A DNA stretch of 64,000 nt from positions 1,650,001 through 1,714,000 of the forward strand of contig NC_011772.1 of assembly GCF_000021305.1 (NCBI RefSeq), written 5' to 3'. The notes below the pieces were generated by a model. The model worked only from the letters and a program-made list of their open reading frames with translations. It was not told the DNA's origin and made no database searches. The stretch comes from Bacillus cereus G9842 (GTDB lineage Bacteria > Bacillota > Bacilli > Bacillales > Bacillaceae_G). Below are positions 25,173-34,403 of this stretch, piece after piece; position 1 is the first letter of the stretch; each line of letters starts with the position of its first letter. Made by a program: the position numbers and the translations under genes.

Positions 25173-28100
25173 ATGAGTTTCACATTGAATAAATCGATTA
25201 TTAAAGAAGTGTGCGGAGAGACCTCATATAAAAGAGGTGAAGCCTATTATAAATCAAATAAAGTGATAATAAATCATTATGATAAAAATAAAGAAATTTG
25301 CGAGGCTACAGTAAAAGGGAACGAGGATTTCCATGTTACAGTAGAAAAAGCTAAAAAGGGTGATGTTGTTGCAAAATGTAGTTGTCCTTCATTATCGTCT
25401 TTTCAAACGTATTGTCAACATGTTGCAGCAGTATTAATACAAATAAACTATAATCAACAAACAGGTGGAATGAGCTCCACTAGTAACAGAAACGATCAAT
25501 TGACAAGTGGTATGTTTCAGCTGTTTGCGGACAAACCACTGAGGCCAAAAAGTAAACAACACCGTTTTGATACACGCGAAATATTAGATGTTGAGTTTAT
25601 ATGTACACCAGTAGCTACGAGAAGTGGTGGAGCTCTACTTGGAATTCAATTGAAACTTGCCAAAGTGTATTTCATAAATCATATTAGAGAATTTCTTTCT
25701 AAGGTGGAGAAAAGAGAGTCTTTTCATTGTTCAAATGAATTTACATATACGCCAGATGTACATAGTTTTAAACAAGAAACGGATGCGATTATCCAGCAGC
25801 TCATTAAAATGTATCATAACGAAAAAATGTATGAGGATGCGCTAGAAGTACATGCGAAACAAGATGAAAGTATGATATTCATACCACCAGCTTCATGGAA
25901 AGATATGCTCTCTTCACTTTCTAAAGTTGAATATGTACAGCTGAAACAAAATGAACAACTGTTTCAGGGATTACAAGTTTCAAAAGGTTTGTTGCCGTTA
26001 CACTTTGAATTTACAAAGGGAAATAATGGCGGATTTACACTTCATATAGATGGTCTAAATCGTGTACGAGTTATGGATATGTATAACAATGCACTTTACG
26101 ATGGGAAATTATATCACTTACACATTGAAGATTGTATGCGACTTATTGAATTACAAAAGATGATAAGTCGCTCAAATAGTAATCAGTTTTATATTCCAGA
26201 AAGTAAGATGAAACATTTCGTCGGGAAAGTTGTACCAGGATTAATGAAGCTCGGAACTGTACACATTGATGAAGTAATATCGGATCGTGTTGAAACACCT
26301 TCGCTAAAAGCGAAATTGTATTTAGACCGCGTGAAAAATCGCTTATTAGCAGGTCTTGAATTTCACTATGGGAACGTCATGATTAATCCGCTAGAAGAGG
26401 ATGGACAGCCGTCTGTTTTTAATCGTGATGAGAAAAAGGAAAAAGAGATTTTAGACATTATGAGTGAAAGTGCCTTTGCAAAAACAGAAGGCGGTTACTT
26501 TATGCATAATGAAGAAGCTGAGTATAACTTTTTATATCACGTCGTGCCAACATTAAAAGGTTTAGTTGATATTTATGCGACGACAGCAATTAAATTGCGA
26601 ATTAGTAAAGGGGATGTAGTTCCTCTTATTAGAGTGAGAAGAAAAGAAAGAATTGATTGGTTGTCATTTCGTTTTGATATAAAAGGAATACCAGAAGCAG
26701 AAATTAAAGATGTATTAGCGGCCCTTGAAGAGAAACGTAAATATTATCGATTGGCGAACGGTTCTTTTTTATCGCTAGAGAGTAAAGAGTTTAATGAAAT
26801 TAATCAGTTTATAAAAGAATCAGGTGTTCGGAAAGAATTTTTACATGGAGAAGAGGTAAATGTTCCGCTTATTCGGAGTGTAAAATGGATGAATGGACTT
26901 CATGAAGGCAATGTTTTAAGTGTGGATGATTCTGTTCAAGAGTTAGTAGAAAACATTCAAAATCCGAAAAAATTAAAGTTTGCTGTGCCAAATACTTTAA
27001 ATGCAGAAATGAGAAAGTATCAAGTATATGGGTTCGAATGGATGAAAACACTTGCTTATTACCGTTTTGGCGGTATTTTGGCAGATGATATGGGACTTGG
27101 AAAAACGTTGCAAAGCATTGCTTTTATAGATTCTGTTTTGCCTGAGATTCGAGAAAAGAAGCTGCCTATATTAGTCGTTTCACCATCATCTCTTGTTTAT
27201 AATTGGTTTAGTGAATTGAAAAAATTCGCCCCGCATATTAGAGCGGTTATTGCAGATGGAAACCAAGCAGAGCGCCGGAAGATTTTGAAAGATATAGCGG
27301 AATTTGATGTCATAATTACGTCATATCCATTACTGAGAAGAGATATAAGATTATATGCAAGACCATTTCATACACTATTTCTTGATGAAGCACAGGCGTT
27401 TAAAAACCCTACAACACAAACGGCAAGAGCTGTGAAAACAATTCAAGCTGAATACCGTTTCGGACTAACGGGGACACCTGTAGAAAATTCATTAGAAGAG
27501 CTATGGTCTATCTTCCATGTCGTTTTCCCGGAATTATTACCAGGAAGAAAAGAGTTCGGTGATTTAAGGCGTGAAGATATAGCGAAGCGAGTGAAACCAT
27601 TCGTATTAAGACGGTTAAAAGGGGACGTATTAAATGAGTTGCCAGAGAAAATAGAGCACTTACAATCATCGGAGTTATTACCCGATCAAAAGAGTCTCTA
27701 TGCTGCTTATTTAGCGAAGTTAAGGGAAGAAACGTTAAAGCATTTAGACAAAGACACGTTACGTAAAAATAAAATTAGAATTTTAGCTGGTTTAACGAGA
27801 TTGCGACAAATTTGTTGTCATCCCGCTTTATTTGTTGATGATTACAAAGGAAGTTCAGCTAAATTTGAACAACTGTTAGAGATTCTAGAGGAATGTAGAA
27901 GTACAGGGAAGAGAATATTAATTTTTTCTCAATTTACGAAGATGCTTTCTATTATTGGTCGTGAGTTAAATCGACAAGCAATTCCATACTTTTATTTAGA
28001 CGGGAGTACACCAGCGCAGGAACGTGTAGAGCTGTGCGATCGGTTTAACGAAGGAGAAGGAGAGCTATTTCTCATTTCTTTAAAAGCTGGTGGTACCGGA

Positions 28101-28367
28101 CTTAATTTAACTGGTGCAGATACAGTAATATTATATGATTTATGGTGGAATCCAGCTGTTGAACAACAAGCGGCCGATAGAGCGTATCGAATGGGACAAA
28201 AAAATACAGTGCAAGTTATAAAGCTAGTAGCTCAGGGAACAATTGAGGAGAAAATGCATGAACTGCAAGAAAGTAAGAAAAATTTAATCGCTGAAGTGAT
28301 TGAGCCGGGAGAAGAGAAATTGTCCTCAATCACAGAGGAAGAAATTCGAGATATTTTAATGATTTAA
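25173..28367 (+). CDS. SWIM-domain SNF2-family helicase
   Basis: This 1064-residue protein has an N-terminal SWIM zinc finger (CxC at 69/71 and CxH at 81/83) and a middle region of about 450 residues matching the bacterial SNF2-associated domain. A Swi2/Snf2 ATPase follows, with DDMGLGKT near 638, DEAQ near 737, the LTGTPVEN motif, QFTKM and a QAADRAYRMGQ box. Such proteins translocate on double-stranded DNA and may displace bound proteins; the bacterial role is not established. It is a single-gene unit with its own terminator. No signs of a phage-defence island surround it. Confidence 0.9.
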   Translation: MSFTLNKSIIKEVCGETSYKRGEAYYKSNKVIINHYDKNKEICEATVKGNEDFHVTVEKAKKGDVVAKCSCPSLSSFQTYCQHVAAVLIQINYNQQTGGMSSTSNRNDQLTSGMFQLFADKPLRPKSKQHRFDTREILDVEFICTPVATRSGGALLGIQLKLAKVYFINHIREFLSKVEKRESFHCSNEFTYTPDVHSFKQETDAIIQQLIKMYHNEKMYEDALEVHAKQDESMIFIPPASWKDMLSSLSKVEYVQLKQNEQLFQGLQVSKGLLPLHFEFTKGNNGGFTLHIDGLNRVRVMDMYNNALYDGKLYHLHIEDCMRLIELQKMISRSNSNQFYIPESKMKHFVGKVVPGLMKLGTVHIDEVISDRVETPSLKAKLYLDRVKNRLLAGLEFHYGNVMINPLEEDGQPSVFNRDEKKEKEILDIMSESAFAKTEGGYFMHNEEAEYNFLYHVVPTLKGLVDIYATTAIKLRISKGDVVPLIRVRRKERIDWLSFRFDIKGIPEAEIKDVLAALEEKRKYYRLANGSFLSLESKEFNEINQFIKESGVRKEFLHGEEVNVPLIRSVKWMNGLHEGNVLSVDDSVQELVENIQNPKKLKFAVPNTLNAEMRKYQVYGFEWMKTLAYYRFGGILADDMGLGKTLQSIAFIDSVLPEIREKKLPILVVSPSSLVYNWFSELKKFAPHIRAVIADGNQAERRKILKDIAEFDVIITSYPLLRRDIRLYARPFHTLFLDEAQAFKNPTTQTARAVKTIQAEYRFGLTGTPVENSLEELWSIFHVVFPELLPGRKEFGDLRREDIAKRVKPFVLRRLKGDVLNELPEKIEHLQSSELLPDQKSLYAAYLAKLREETLKHLDKDTLRKNKIRILAGLTRLRQICCHPALFVDDYKGSSAKFEQLLEILEECRSTGKRILIFSQFTKMLSIIGRELNRQAIPYFYLDGSTPAQERVELCDRFNEGEGELFLISLKAGGTGLNLTGADTVILYDLWWNPAVEQQAADRAYRMGQKNTVQVIKLVAQGTIEEKMHELQESKKNLIAEVIEPGEEKLSSITEEEIRDILMI

Positions 28368-28370
28368 TAT

Positions 28371-28412
28371 AAAAAAGCTATGCCTTCAAATTGATGAGGG
28401 CATAGCTTTTTT
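28371..28412. terminator. Terminator after the SNF2 gene
   Basis: AAAAAAGCTATGCC pairs with GGCATAGCTTTTTT across about 13 bases. A/T tracts on both sides allow use by the convergent small gene at 28469. Confidence 0.8.
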
Positions 28413-28468
28413 GTTGTAATAATTATATTTTGTTTTGTACAAAGTAAAGAAATCAAATGTTATTTAAA

Positions 28469-28603
28469 TTACTTCTTTGTACCTTTACTTTTGTATGGTT
28501 TGGCAGCTGCCTTTTTCTTTGCACTTGATTGCCAACGGTTCCATCCTTTACTTCCTGTACCTTGTCCTACACCTTTTTTCGGTTTTGCTTTCGTTTTACT
28601 CAT
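28469..28603 (-). CDS. Small basic protein, DUF3934-like
   Basis: This 44-residue, very basic protein is rich in Lys, Gly and Ala with a central KGWNRWQSSAKKKAA segment and a GTKK end. The pattern fits the small DUF3934 family of Bacillus, whose role is unknown. GGAGTGA lies six bases before the ATG, and a conserved-looking codon pattern with no stops supports a real gene. Nucleic-acid binding is plausible from charge only. Confidence 0.7.
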   Translation of the reverse strand: MSKTKAKPKKGVGQGTGSKGWNRWQSSAKKKAAAKPYKSKGTKK

Positions 28604-28761
28604 ATGATCACTCCGTTATATAAAAATCTTATTTGATAATAGTCAATGATTTAGAAAATACTCTTTATAAATGACTATGATTACTTTAAGTAAAAATAAA
28701 CTGCTTGAATGCTATAGTATATCATGAAATTGCAAGTAAACTGAAAGGAATTATAAAGAAA

Positions 28762-28878
28762 ATGAAAATAATAAGAAATACTGCGGATTCTATATTCCGA
28801 ACGATCACATTAATTGTTGTGTATACGTTAGTTTCGATCAGTGAAACATTTTTTGGATTGACGAGGCAGAAAAAGTAA
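28762..28878 (+). CDS. Possible 38-residue membrane peptide
   Basis: ATG at 28762 follows GAAAGGAATT at a loose distance. The peptide has a basic start, a hydrophobic middle (TLIVVYTLVSISETFFGL) and a basic end (TRQKK), as in many small single-helix proteins. I recognise no family, and the ribosome binding site is not ideal. Confidence 0.4.
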   Translation: MKIIRNTADSIFRTITLIVVYTLVSISETFFGLTRQKK

Positions 28879-28947
28879 AGATGTTAAATTAACAACAATC
28901 AATAAAGCCGTAAAATAAAGAATTGAAAAACATTTTAAAACTTTTTG

Positions 28948-28975
28948 TTGACTTTCTTTATTTTTTGTATAGAAT
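28948..28975 (+). promoter_or_regulatory. Candidate sigma-A promoter of asnA
   Basis: TTGACT (28948) and TAGAAT (28970) are separated by 16 bases and lie just upstream of the T-box leader. Confidence 0.55.
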
Positions 28976-28984
28976 AATCATTAA

Positions 28985-29290
28985 TAAAATGTTTCAGAGA
29001 TGTGACAACAAAACGACTATGAAAGGACGAGTAGTAGTAGGACGTAGTTTAAGCGAGTCAGGGGTGGTGTGAGCCTGATACGAAGCCTATTATGAAGAAC
29101 CTCCTGGAGTTGCTAACCGAAATCCTTTATAGGAAAGTAGACTTAGCCGGGAACTTCGCCGTTACAAGAAGAACAGTATCGAGATATTTTATCTCCGTAC
29201 TGTATAAGTGAGCAACCTCTGTTGCTAATTTGGGTGGTACCGCGGAACCAAAGCCTTTCGTCCCAGTTTTTTGGGAAAGAAGGGCTTTTT
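28985..29290 (+). promoter_or_regulatory. T-box riboswitch, Asn specifier, for asnA
   Basis: The leader has stem I with an AG-bulge-like AGCGAGTC region, a specifier AAC at 29098-29100 in the GAAG-AAC-CTCCTGGAG context, and the antiterminator sequence GGGTGGTACCGCGG at 29233-29246. A terminator follows (AAAGCC...GGCTTTTTTT, about 29250-29290). Uncharged tRNA-Asn should stabilise the antiterminator and switch on asnA. The specifier agrees with the product of the gene. Confidence 0.93.
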
Positions 29291-29338
29291 TTGTTGGCTT
29301 CTTTTCACAACATCCAAACATTTTAGGAGGAAACCACC

Positions 29339-30322
29339 ATGTATCAATCATTAATGACAGTAAGAGAGACTCAAATCGCAATTAAGGAAGTTAAAACATT
29401 TTTCGAGGACCAATTAGCAAAACGCCTTGAACTATTCCGCGTATCTGCACCATTATTCGTAACGAAAAAATCAGGATTAAACGATCACCTAAACGGTGTA
29501 GAACGCCCAATTGAATTTGATATGTTACATTCAGGAGAAGAATTAGAAATTGTTCATTCACTAGCGAAATGGAAACGATTTGCATTACATGAATACGGAT
29601 ACGAAGCTGGTGAAGGTTTATATACAAACATGAACGCGATTCGTCGTGATGAAGAACTTGATGCAACGCATTCCATTTACGTTGACCAATGGGATTGGGA
29701 AAAAATCGTTCAAAAAGAATGGCGTACTGTCGATTACTTACAAAAAACAGTACAAACAATTTATGGAATATTCAAAGATTTAGAAGATCACTTATTTGAA
29801 AAATATCCGTTCCTTGGAAAGTATTTACCAGAAGAGATTGTTTTCATTACTTCTCAAGAACTAGAAGATAAATATCCAGAATTAACACCGAAAGATCGTG
29901 AACATGCAATTGCGAAAGAACACGGTGCAGTCTTTATTATTGGAATTGGTGATGCACTTCGTTCAGGTGAAAAGCACGACGGACGCGCAGCTGATTATGA
30001 CGATTGGAAATTAAACGGTGATATTTTATTCTGGCACCCAGTACTACAATCTTCATTTGAATTATCATCAATGGGAATTCGTGTTGATAGTAAATCACTT
30101 GATGAGCAGTTAACGAAAACTGGTGAAGACTTCAAACGTGAGTATGATTTCCATAAAGGTATATTAGAAGACGTACTACCATTAACAATCGGCGGTGGCA
30201 TTGGACAATCAAGAATGTGCATGTACTTCTTACGTAAAGCACATATCGGTGAAGTTCAATCTTCTGTATGGCCTGACGATTTACGTGCAGCTTGTAAAAA
30301 AGAAAACATTCATCTGTTTTAA
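29339..30322 (+). CDS. asnA: Aspartate--ammonia ligase (asparagine synthetase A)
   Basis: This 327-residue class II aminoacyl-tRNA-synthetase-like enzyme makes asparagine from aspartate, ammonia and ATP. Conserved blocks include [41 protein letters not shown] and the final [14 protein letters not shown]. Length matches E. coli AsnA. AGGAGG lies eight bases before the ATG. Expression is controlled by the Asn T-box just upstream. Confidence 0.96.
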   Translation: MYQSLMTVRETQIAIKEVKTFFEDQLAKRLELFRVSAPLFVTKKSGLNDHLNGVERPIEFDMLHSGEELEIVHSLAKWKRFALHEYGYEAGEGLYTNMNAIRRDEELDATHSIYVDQWDWEKIVQKEWRTVDYLQKTVQTIYGIFKDLEDHLFEKYPFLGKYLPEEIVFITSQELEDKYPELTPKDREHAIAKEHGAVFIIGIGDALRSGEKHDGRAADYDDWKLNGDILFWHPVLQSSFELSSMGIRVDSKSLDEQLTKTGEDFKREYDFHKGILEDVLPLTIGGGIGQSRMCMYFLRKAHIGEVQSSVWPDDLRAACKKENIHLF

Positions 30323-30330
30323 TAGAAGTG

Positions 30331-30368
30331 AGGGAATAGCTTAAATATAGAGCTATTCCCTCTTTTTT
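30331..30368 (+). terminator. asnA terminator
   Basis: AGGGAATAGC pairs with GCTATTCCCT, followed by six Ts. Confidence 0.85.
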
Positions 30369-30384
30369 ACAAAACGTCACTTGC

Positions 30385-30837
30385 TTACTTATTACCGAGT
30401 TCTTCCGCCAAACCGATTAAAATTCCTTCGACTCCACGAATGTAGCAGAGACGATACGAGTTCTCGTACTGAACTACTTCGCCAACGAGCTCTGCACCAT
30501 GCTTAGTGAGTCTCGATACCATTTCGTCAATATCTTCAACGGTGAACATGACGCGTAGATAACCGAGGGCGTTTACAGGAGCTGTTCGGTGATCTGCTAT
30601 AGTAGGAGGGGTGAGAAATCGCGAAAGTTCAATTCGGCTGTGGCCATCTGGAGTGGCCATCATAGCGATCTCTACGCACTGAGAACCGAGTCCAGTTACG
30701 CGACCAGCCCATTCACCTTCGACATTGGCTCGACCTTCGAGATTCAAGCCAATCTCCTCAAAGAAAGAGATTGCGTTATCAAGGGATTCTACAACGATGC
30801 TGACATTGTCCATTCGTAGTAATTTGTTTTTTGCCAT
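30385..30837 (-). CDS. Glyoxalase/VOC-superfamily protein
   Basis: This 150-residue protein has the paired beta-alpha-beta-beta-beta units of the vicinal oxygen chelate fold: MDNVSIVVESLDNAISFFEE at the start and GYLRVMFTVEDIDEMVSRL in the second half. The last strand reads RLCYIRGVEGILIGLAEE. Such proteins include glyoxalases, dioxygenases and antibiotic-binding proteins; the substrate is not evident. The coding DNA is clearly richer in G+C than its neighbours and uses codons such as CGC, GAG and ACG more often, suggesting recent acquisition. AAGGAG precedes the ATG. Confidence 0.8.
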   Translation of the reverse strand: MAKNKLLRMDNVSIVVESLDNAISFFEEIGLNLEGRANVEGEWAGRVTGLGSQCVEIAMMATPDGHSRIELSRFLTPPTIADHRTAPVNALGYLRVMFTVEDIDEMVSRLTKHGAELVGEVVQYENSYRLCYIRGVEGILIGLAEELGNK

Positions 30838-30922
30838 AGTCTTATCTCCTTATGTATAAAAGTCTATTATTTAATTATCCTCATAATTATACTACTAAGT
30901 AGTTACAAATTCCTTTCAGTTA

Positions 30923-30967
30923 AAAATACCTTGTCACAGTATAGGAAAATGTGACAAGGTGTTTTTT
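30923..30967. terminator. Bidirectional terminator downstream of lysC
   Basis: ACCTTGTCACA and its complement flank an 11-base loop, with T-runs on both strands. It lies about 100 bases after the lysC stop on the minus strand. Confidence 0.75.
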
Positions 30968-31063
30968 AATATGTCATATAGCATCGTGTTAACGAACAGC
31001 TTTTTATTTAATAGGAATGTAATACATTAATATGATTTTTTTAGTATTACTAAATAGATGAGA

Positions 31064-32293
31064 TTAGCTCATTTGCACGAAAGGCTCAATTTTCGCCATA
31101 AATGATTGATGCAGCGCCTCAACGCCTGTTACTAAATGAAGGCGGTCAATAACGACAGACACTTTAATTTCTGATGTACTTACCATTTTAATATGAATAT
31201 CTTCTTCTTTTAAAGTAGTGAACATATTTGCAGCGACACCTGGGTTAGATACCATGCCAGATCCTACGATTGATACTTTTGCTAAGTGATTTTCATGTTC
31301 TACAGATTCATAGTGAAGAGTTTCTTGATTTTGTTCCAAAACTTCTAAAGTTTCTCTTAAATCATTCGAATGAATGGAGAAGGAGAGGTGTACAGTTCCT
31401 TCATTTGTAATACTTTGAATTATGATATCTACATTAATGTGTGCTGCTGCTAATGTAGAGAAAACTGTTGAAAGCGAGCCTTGTTCTAATCCTTTAATTG
31501 TGACACGTGTAATGTTATCCTCAAATGCAATACCTTTAACGATTGATTGTTGTTCCATGTTACATTCTCCTTTTACAATTGTTCCGTTTTCTTGTTCCAT
31601 ACTTGAGCGAACTTCTAAAACTACGTTATGATTTTTAGCAAACTCAACAGCGCGCGGGTGTAATACGCCGGCACCGAGATTAGCAAGCTCTAACATTTCG
31701 TCATAAGAAATTTCGTCTAATTTGTAAGCATCTTTTACAACTCGTGGGTCCGTCGTATATACGCCTGTCACGTCCGTATAAATATCACATTTTTTTGCTT
31801 TAAGTGCAGCGGCTAGTGCGACAGCAGTCGTATCAGAACCACCACGGCCAAGCGTTGTAATTTCATTTTCTACACTTATACCTTGGAAACCAGCTACGAT
31901 AACAATCGTGCCTTCAGCAAGATAAGATTGAATACGATTTGTATGAATGTCAGTAATCCGTGCACTACTATGTACAGATTCTGTCGTAATACCTGCTTGC
32001 CACCCTGTTAATGAAATTGCATGATAGCCTTTTGCTTGCAGTGCCATTGTTAATAATGAAATAGTTACTTGTTCTCCTGTAGATAGAAGCATATCCATTT
32101 CACGTTTACTTGGATTTTCTGTGATAGCGTTAGCGAGTGCGACAAGTTCATCTGTGCTTTTTCCCATTGCTGAAACGACAGAGACAATGCTATGACCTCG
32201 TTCATATTCTTCAATAATTAAATTTGCTACATGTTGAATGCGTTCGACGCTTCCGACAGAAGTGCCACCAAATTTTTGAACAATTGTTTCCAT
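31064..32293 (-). CDS. lysC: Aspartate kinase (lysine-regulated type)
   Basis: This 409-residue enzyme phosphorylates aspartate, the first step to lysine, threonine, methionine and diaminopimelate. It has the N-terminal KFGGTSVGS, the GRGGSDTTAVALAAAL active-site loop, YTDVTGVYTTDPR and two C-terminal ACT domains (about residues 260-400). The start ATG follows GAAGGA. A lysine riboswitch lies upstream in the same direction, so this is the lysine-repressed isozyme. Confidence 0.95.
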   Translation of the reverse strand: METIVQKFGGTSVGSVERIQHVANLIIEEYERGHSIVSVVSAMGKSTDELVALANAITENPSKREMDMLLSTGEQVTISLLTMALQAKGYHAISLTGWQAGITTESVHSSARITDIHTNRIQSYLAEGTIVIVAGFQGISVENEITTLGRGGSDTTAVALAAALKAKKCDIYTDVTGVYTTDPRVVKDAYKLDEISYDEMLELANLGAGVLHPRAVEFAKNHNVVLEVRSSMEQENGTIVKGECNMEQQSIVKGIAFEDNITRVTIKGLEQGSLSTVFSTLAAAHINVDIIIQSITNEGTVHLSFSIHSNDLRETLEVLEQNQETLHYESVEHENHLAKVSIVGSGMVSNPGVAANMFTTLKEEDIHIKMVSTSEIKVSVVIDRLHLVTGVEALHQSFMAKIEPFVQMS

Positions 32294-32385
32294 TACAAAT
32301 TCCTTCTTTCGTCTATTTTTAAGAATAGATTAGGAAATATATAAATCCCAATACTCCTGTAGTTACCAGAAAGACAAACAAAAAA

Positions 32386-32412
32386 CACCATCTCAAATAA
32401 GTGAGGATGGTG
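32386..32412 (-). terminator. Second terminator in the lysC leader
   Basis: On the minus strand CACCATC pairs with GATGGTG and is followed by TTTTTT. It lies between the first riboswitch terminator and lysC. Confidence 0.75.
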
Positions 32413-32461
32413 CTGTTACAGGAAAAGGGAAACAGAAAACGGAGCTAATAAAAAAACCGCC

Positions 32462-32498
32462 AAAAAAGGAATATCATAAAAAATGATATCTCTTTTTT
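32462..32498 (-). terminator. Riboswitch-proximal terminator in the lysC leader
   Basis: On the minus strand ATATCAT pairs with ATGATAT, extended by A/T pairs and followed by a T-run. It lies directly after the aptamer. Confidence 0.7.
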
Positions 32499-32500
32499 GT

Positions 32501-32677
32501 AGATAGCTCTTCATACGTACACGTCTGTACATATGACAGTTCTGTTTCTATTCGAAAACAGCCCCAATTGACAAATGCAGAGAAATTTATCAATTTCGGC
32601 AATACTTCCTTTCATCTAAGTTCATAGACATCTCTGTGTCTCCATTAGAATACTCATAAGTATCGCAACCTCTATCT
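32501..32677 (-). promoter_or_regulatory. Lysine riboswitch (L-box) upstream of lysC
   Basis: On the minus strand the conserved blocks occur in order: AGATAGAGGTTGCGATAC, GAAGTATTGCCGAAA, TTGGGGCTG, AACTGTCAT and GAGCTATCT. The AGATAG and CTATCT ends close helix P1. Lysine binding should favour the terminators that follow. This fits control of an aspartate kinase. Confidence 0.93.
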
Positions 32678-32730
32678 CACGTTTTAGGCGAGAGTGTTTG
32701 ATTTATGAAGTTATTGGTAACATTTGTTTT

Positions 32731-32759
32731 ATAATAATTTAAATTTTTCGGGGAATCAA
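32731..32759 (-). promoter_or_regulatory. Candidate promoter of the lysC leader
   Basis: On the minus strand TTGATT (32759-32754) and TATTAT (32736-32731) are 17 bases apart, about 55 bases upstream of the aptamer. Confidence 0.5.
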
Positions 32760-32873
32760 GTGTTTTACATATATTTTAAAAATTCTTTCTTTTTACAGAA
32801 AAGTTTGTGAAAAATGTAGCAAAATAAATTCATTGCATGTACATTAAACTTATAGTGCATAGGAGGTGGGAGA

Positions 32874-33782
32874 ATGAAAAGGAAACAGCCTATTTATGTT
32901 GCGACAAAAATGAACACGACGATGGAAAAATTATGGAGATATACGCAAGAACCAGATATACATACAGAGTGGGATGCTCGCTTTACTGAAATTTCGTATT
33001 TAGGGAAAAAAGAAGGAGAACCACAGAAGTTTTTGTATAAAACAAAGATTGGATTTGGGCTTGAAATAGCTGGAGAAGGGGAATCAATAGGTGAAATAAG
33101 AAAAGAAACTGGTGAAAGAATTTCCTCTTTAAAATTTTGGACGGATAATACATTATCTCTTATTCAAATAGGACGTGGTTATTGGAAGTATACGCCGAAT
33201 AAAGAATACATCCATTTTGAGACACAATATGATTATGATACAAGATTTGGTCGTATAGGAAATGTAATAGATTCCTATATTTTTCGTCCGTTATTAGGTT
33301 GGGCGACCGCTTGGAGTTTTGATGCCTTAAAATTATGGTTAGAAAAGGGGCTTCATCCTAGGTTACTAATTAGAAGAACAATGACGTATTGGCTCGTATG
33401 CTTTTTATTTGCTTTTGTATGGATATATCAAGGGATAGTGCCGAAACTACTGTTTACTCATTCAGAAGAAGTAAAGATGCTTTCTGTATTAATTGGTTCA
33501 AATGAAAGTAGTGTATATATACTTAAAATAATTGGGGTGTTAGAAATAATTTTCGGTGTCGTATGGCTGTTGCCACTAACAAAACGAAAATTATTTATAC
33601 TGCATATTATTGTATTACTAGTTTTAACGTTAGCGGCAGGATTTACGAATATCGCAAGCTTTACAGGGCCGTTTAATCCGATTACATTAAATGTTCTTCT
33701 AATGGGGTTATCAATTGTCGGTTATATAAATAGTTTCGATTTACCAAGCGCGAAAAATTGCAAGAGGGCGAGAAAGGGATAA
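32874..33782 (+). CDS. yndG: YndG-like protein: SRPBCC domain fused to a DoxX-like membrane domain
   Basis: The 302-residue protein has two parts. Residues 1-150 look like a START/SRPBCC fold (IYVATKMNTTMEKLWRYTQ, HTEWDARFTEISYLG). Residues 170-295 form four helices of DoxX type (LEIIFGVVWLLPLTKRK, LAAGFTNIASFTGP). The gene is followed within five to six bases by DUF4166 and YndJ-like genes, matching the yndG-yndH-yndJ set of B. subtilis, whose function is unknown. AGGAGG lies eight bases before the ATG. Confidence 0.68.
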   Translation: MKRKQPIYVATKMNTTMEKLWRYTQEPDIHTEWDARFTEISYLGKKEGEPQKFLYKTKIGFGLEIAGEGESIGEIRKETGERISSLKFWTDNTLSLIQIGRGYWKYTPNKEYIHFETQYDYDTRFGRIGNVIDSYIFRPLLGWATAWSFDALKLWLEKGLHPRLLIRRTMTYWLVCFLFAFVWIYQGIVPKLLFTHSEEVKMLSVLIGSNESSVYILKIIGVLEIIFGVVWLLPLTKRKLFILHIIVLLVLTLAAGFTNIASFTGPFNPITLNVLLMGLSIVGYINSFDLPSAKNCKRARKG

Positions 33783-33786
33783 GTGT

Positions 33787-34398
33787 ATGGCTAATATGTA
33801 TGAACGATTATTAGGGGATACCTATAAAAATCTTCATCCTGAATTGCAGAAGCGTTATGCCATTACAGAAGAGAATAGTTTTACAGGGGAAGGAAAGATG
33901 GATGAAATTTACGGTGGCTCTTTTTTCGTGAAATTTATATTGAAAATTGCATCGAAGTTTCGAATGTTTTTCTCGGAACGAGGAGAGGAAATTCCATTTA
34001 CGATACAAAACATAGCTGAGCGAGATGAATATGGACAAGAATTAGTAAGGTGGAACCGTACTTTTTATTTTCATAATAAGAAAAGATATTTTAACGCAGT
34101 TATGCAATTGGATGAAAACGAAAATGAAATTGTAGATTATTTTGGCGAACCACATTTACTCGTTTCTACACTACATTTTCATATCGATGAGTTAGGGGCA
34201 ATGCATATTGCTTCAAAGAAACAATGGTTTTATATGTTTGGAAGAAAAATTCCGTTGCCAAAATTCTTGTATGGTGAAGCAAAAATTGTTGAAAGTTATG
34301 ATGCAACACTACAGTGTTTTCGAATTCATGTACAAGTACGAAACCCGTTAATTGGCTCGCTTTTTTCATATAAGGGAACATTTGTGGAAAGGAAATAA
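33787..34398 (+). CDS. yndH: DUF4166 protein (YndH-like)
   Basis: This 203-residue protein matches the DUF4166 pattern: MYERLLGDTYKNLHPELQKRY at the start, a G-x-M-DEIYGG turn, and a beta-rich C-terminal half (AKIVESYDATLQCFRIHVQV). No membrane helix or enzyme motif is clear. It sits between yndG-like and yndJ-like genes with gaps of four and five bases, so the three products probably act together. The function is unknown. Confidence 0.72.
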   Translation: MANMYERLLGDTYKNLHPELQKRYAITEENSFTGEGKMDEIYGGSFFVKFILKIASKFRMFFSERGEEIPFTIQNIAERDEYGQELVRWNRTFYFHNKKRYFNAVMQLDENENEIVDYFGEPHLLVSTLHFHIDELGAMHIASKKQWFYMFGRKIPLPKFLYGEAKIVESYDATLQCFRIHVQVRNPLIGSLFSYKGTFVERK

Positions 34399-34403
34399 AC
34401 GAT

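Noticed and set aside
28985..29290. Reading the asnA leader as a protein-coding region
   Set aside because: The T-box, specifier and terminator account for the whole stretch and frames are broken.
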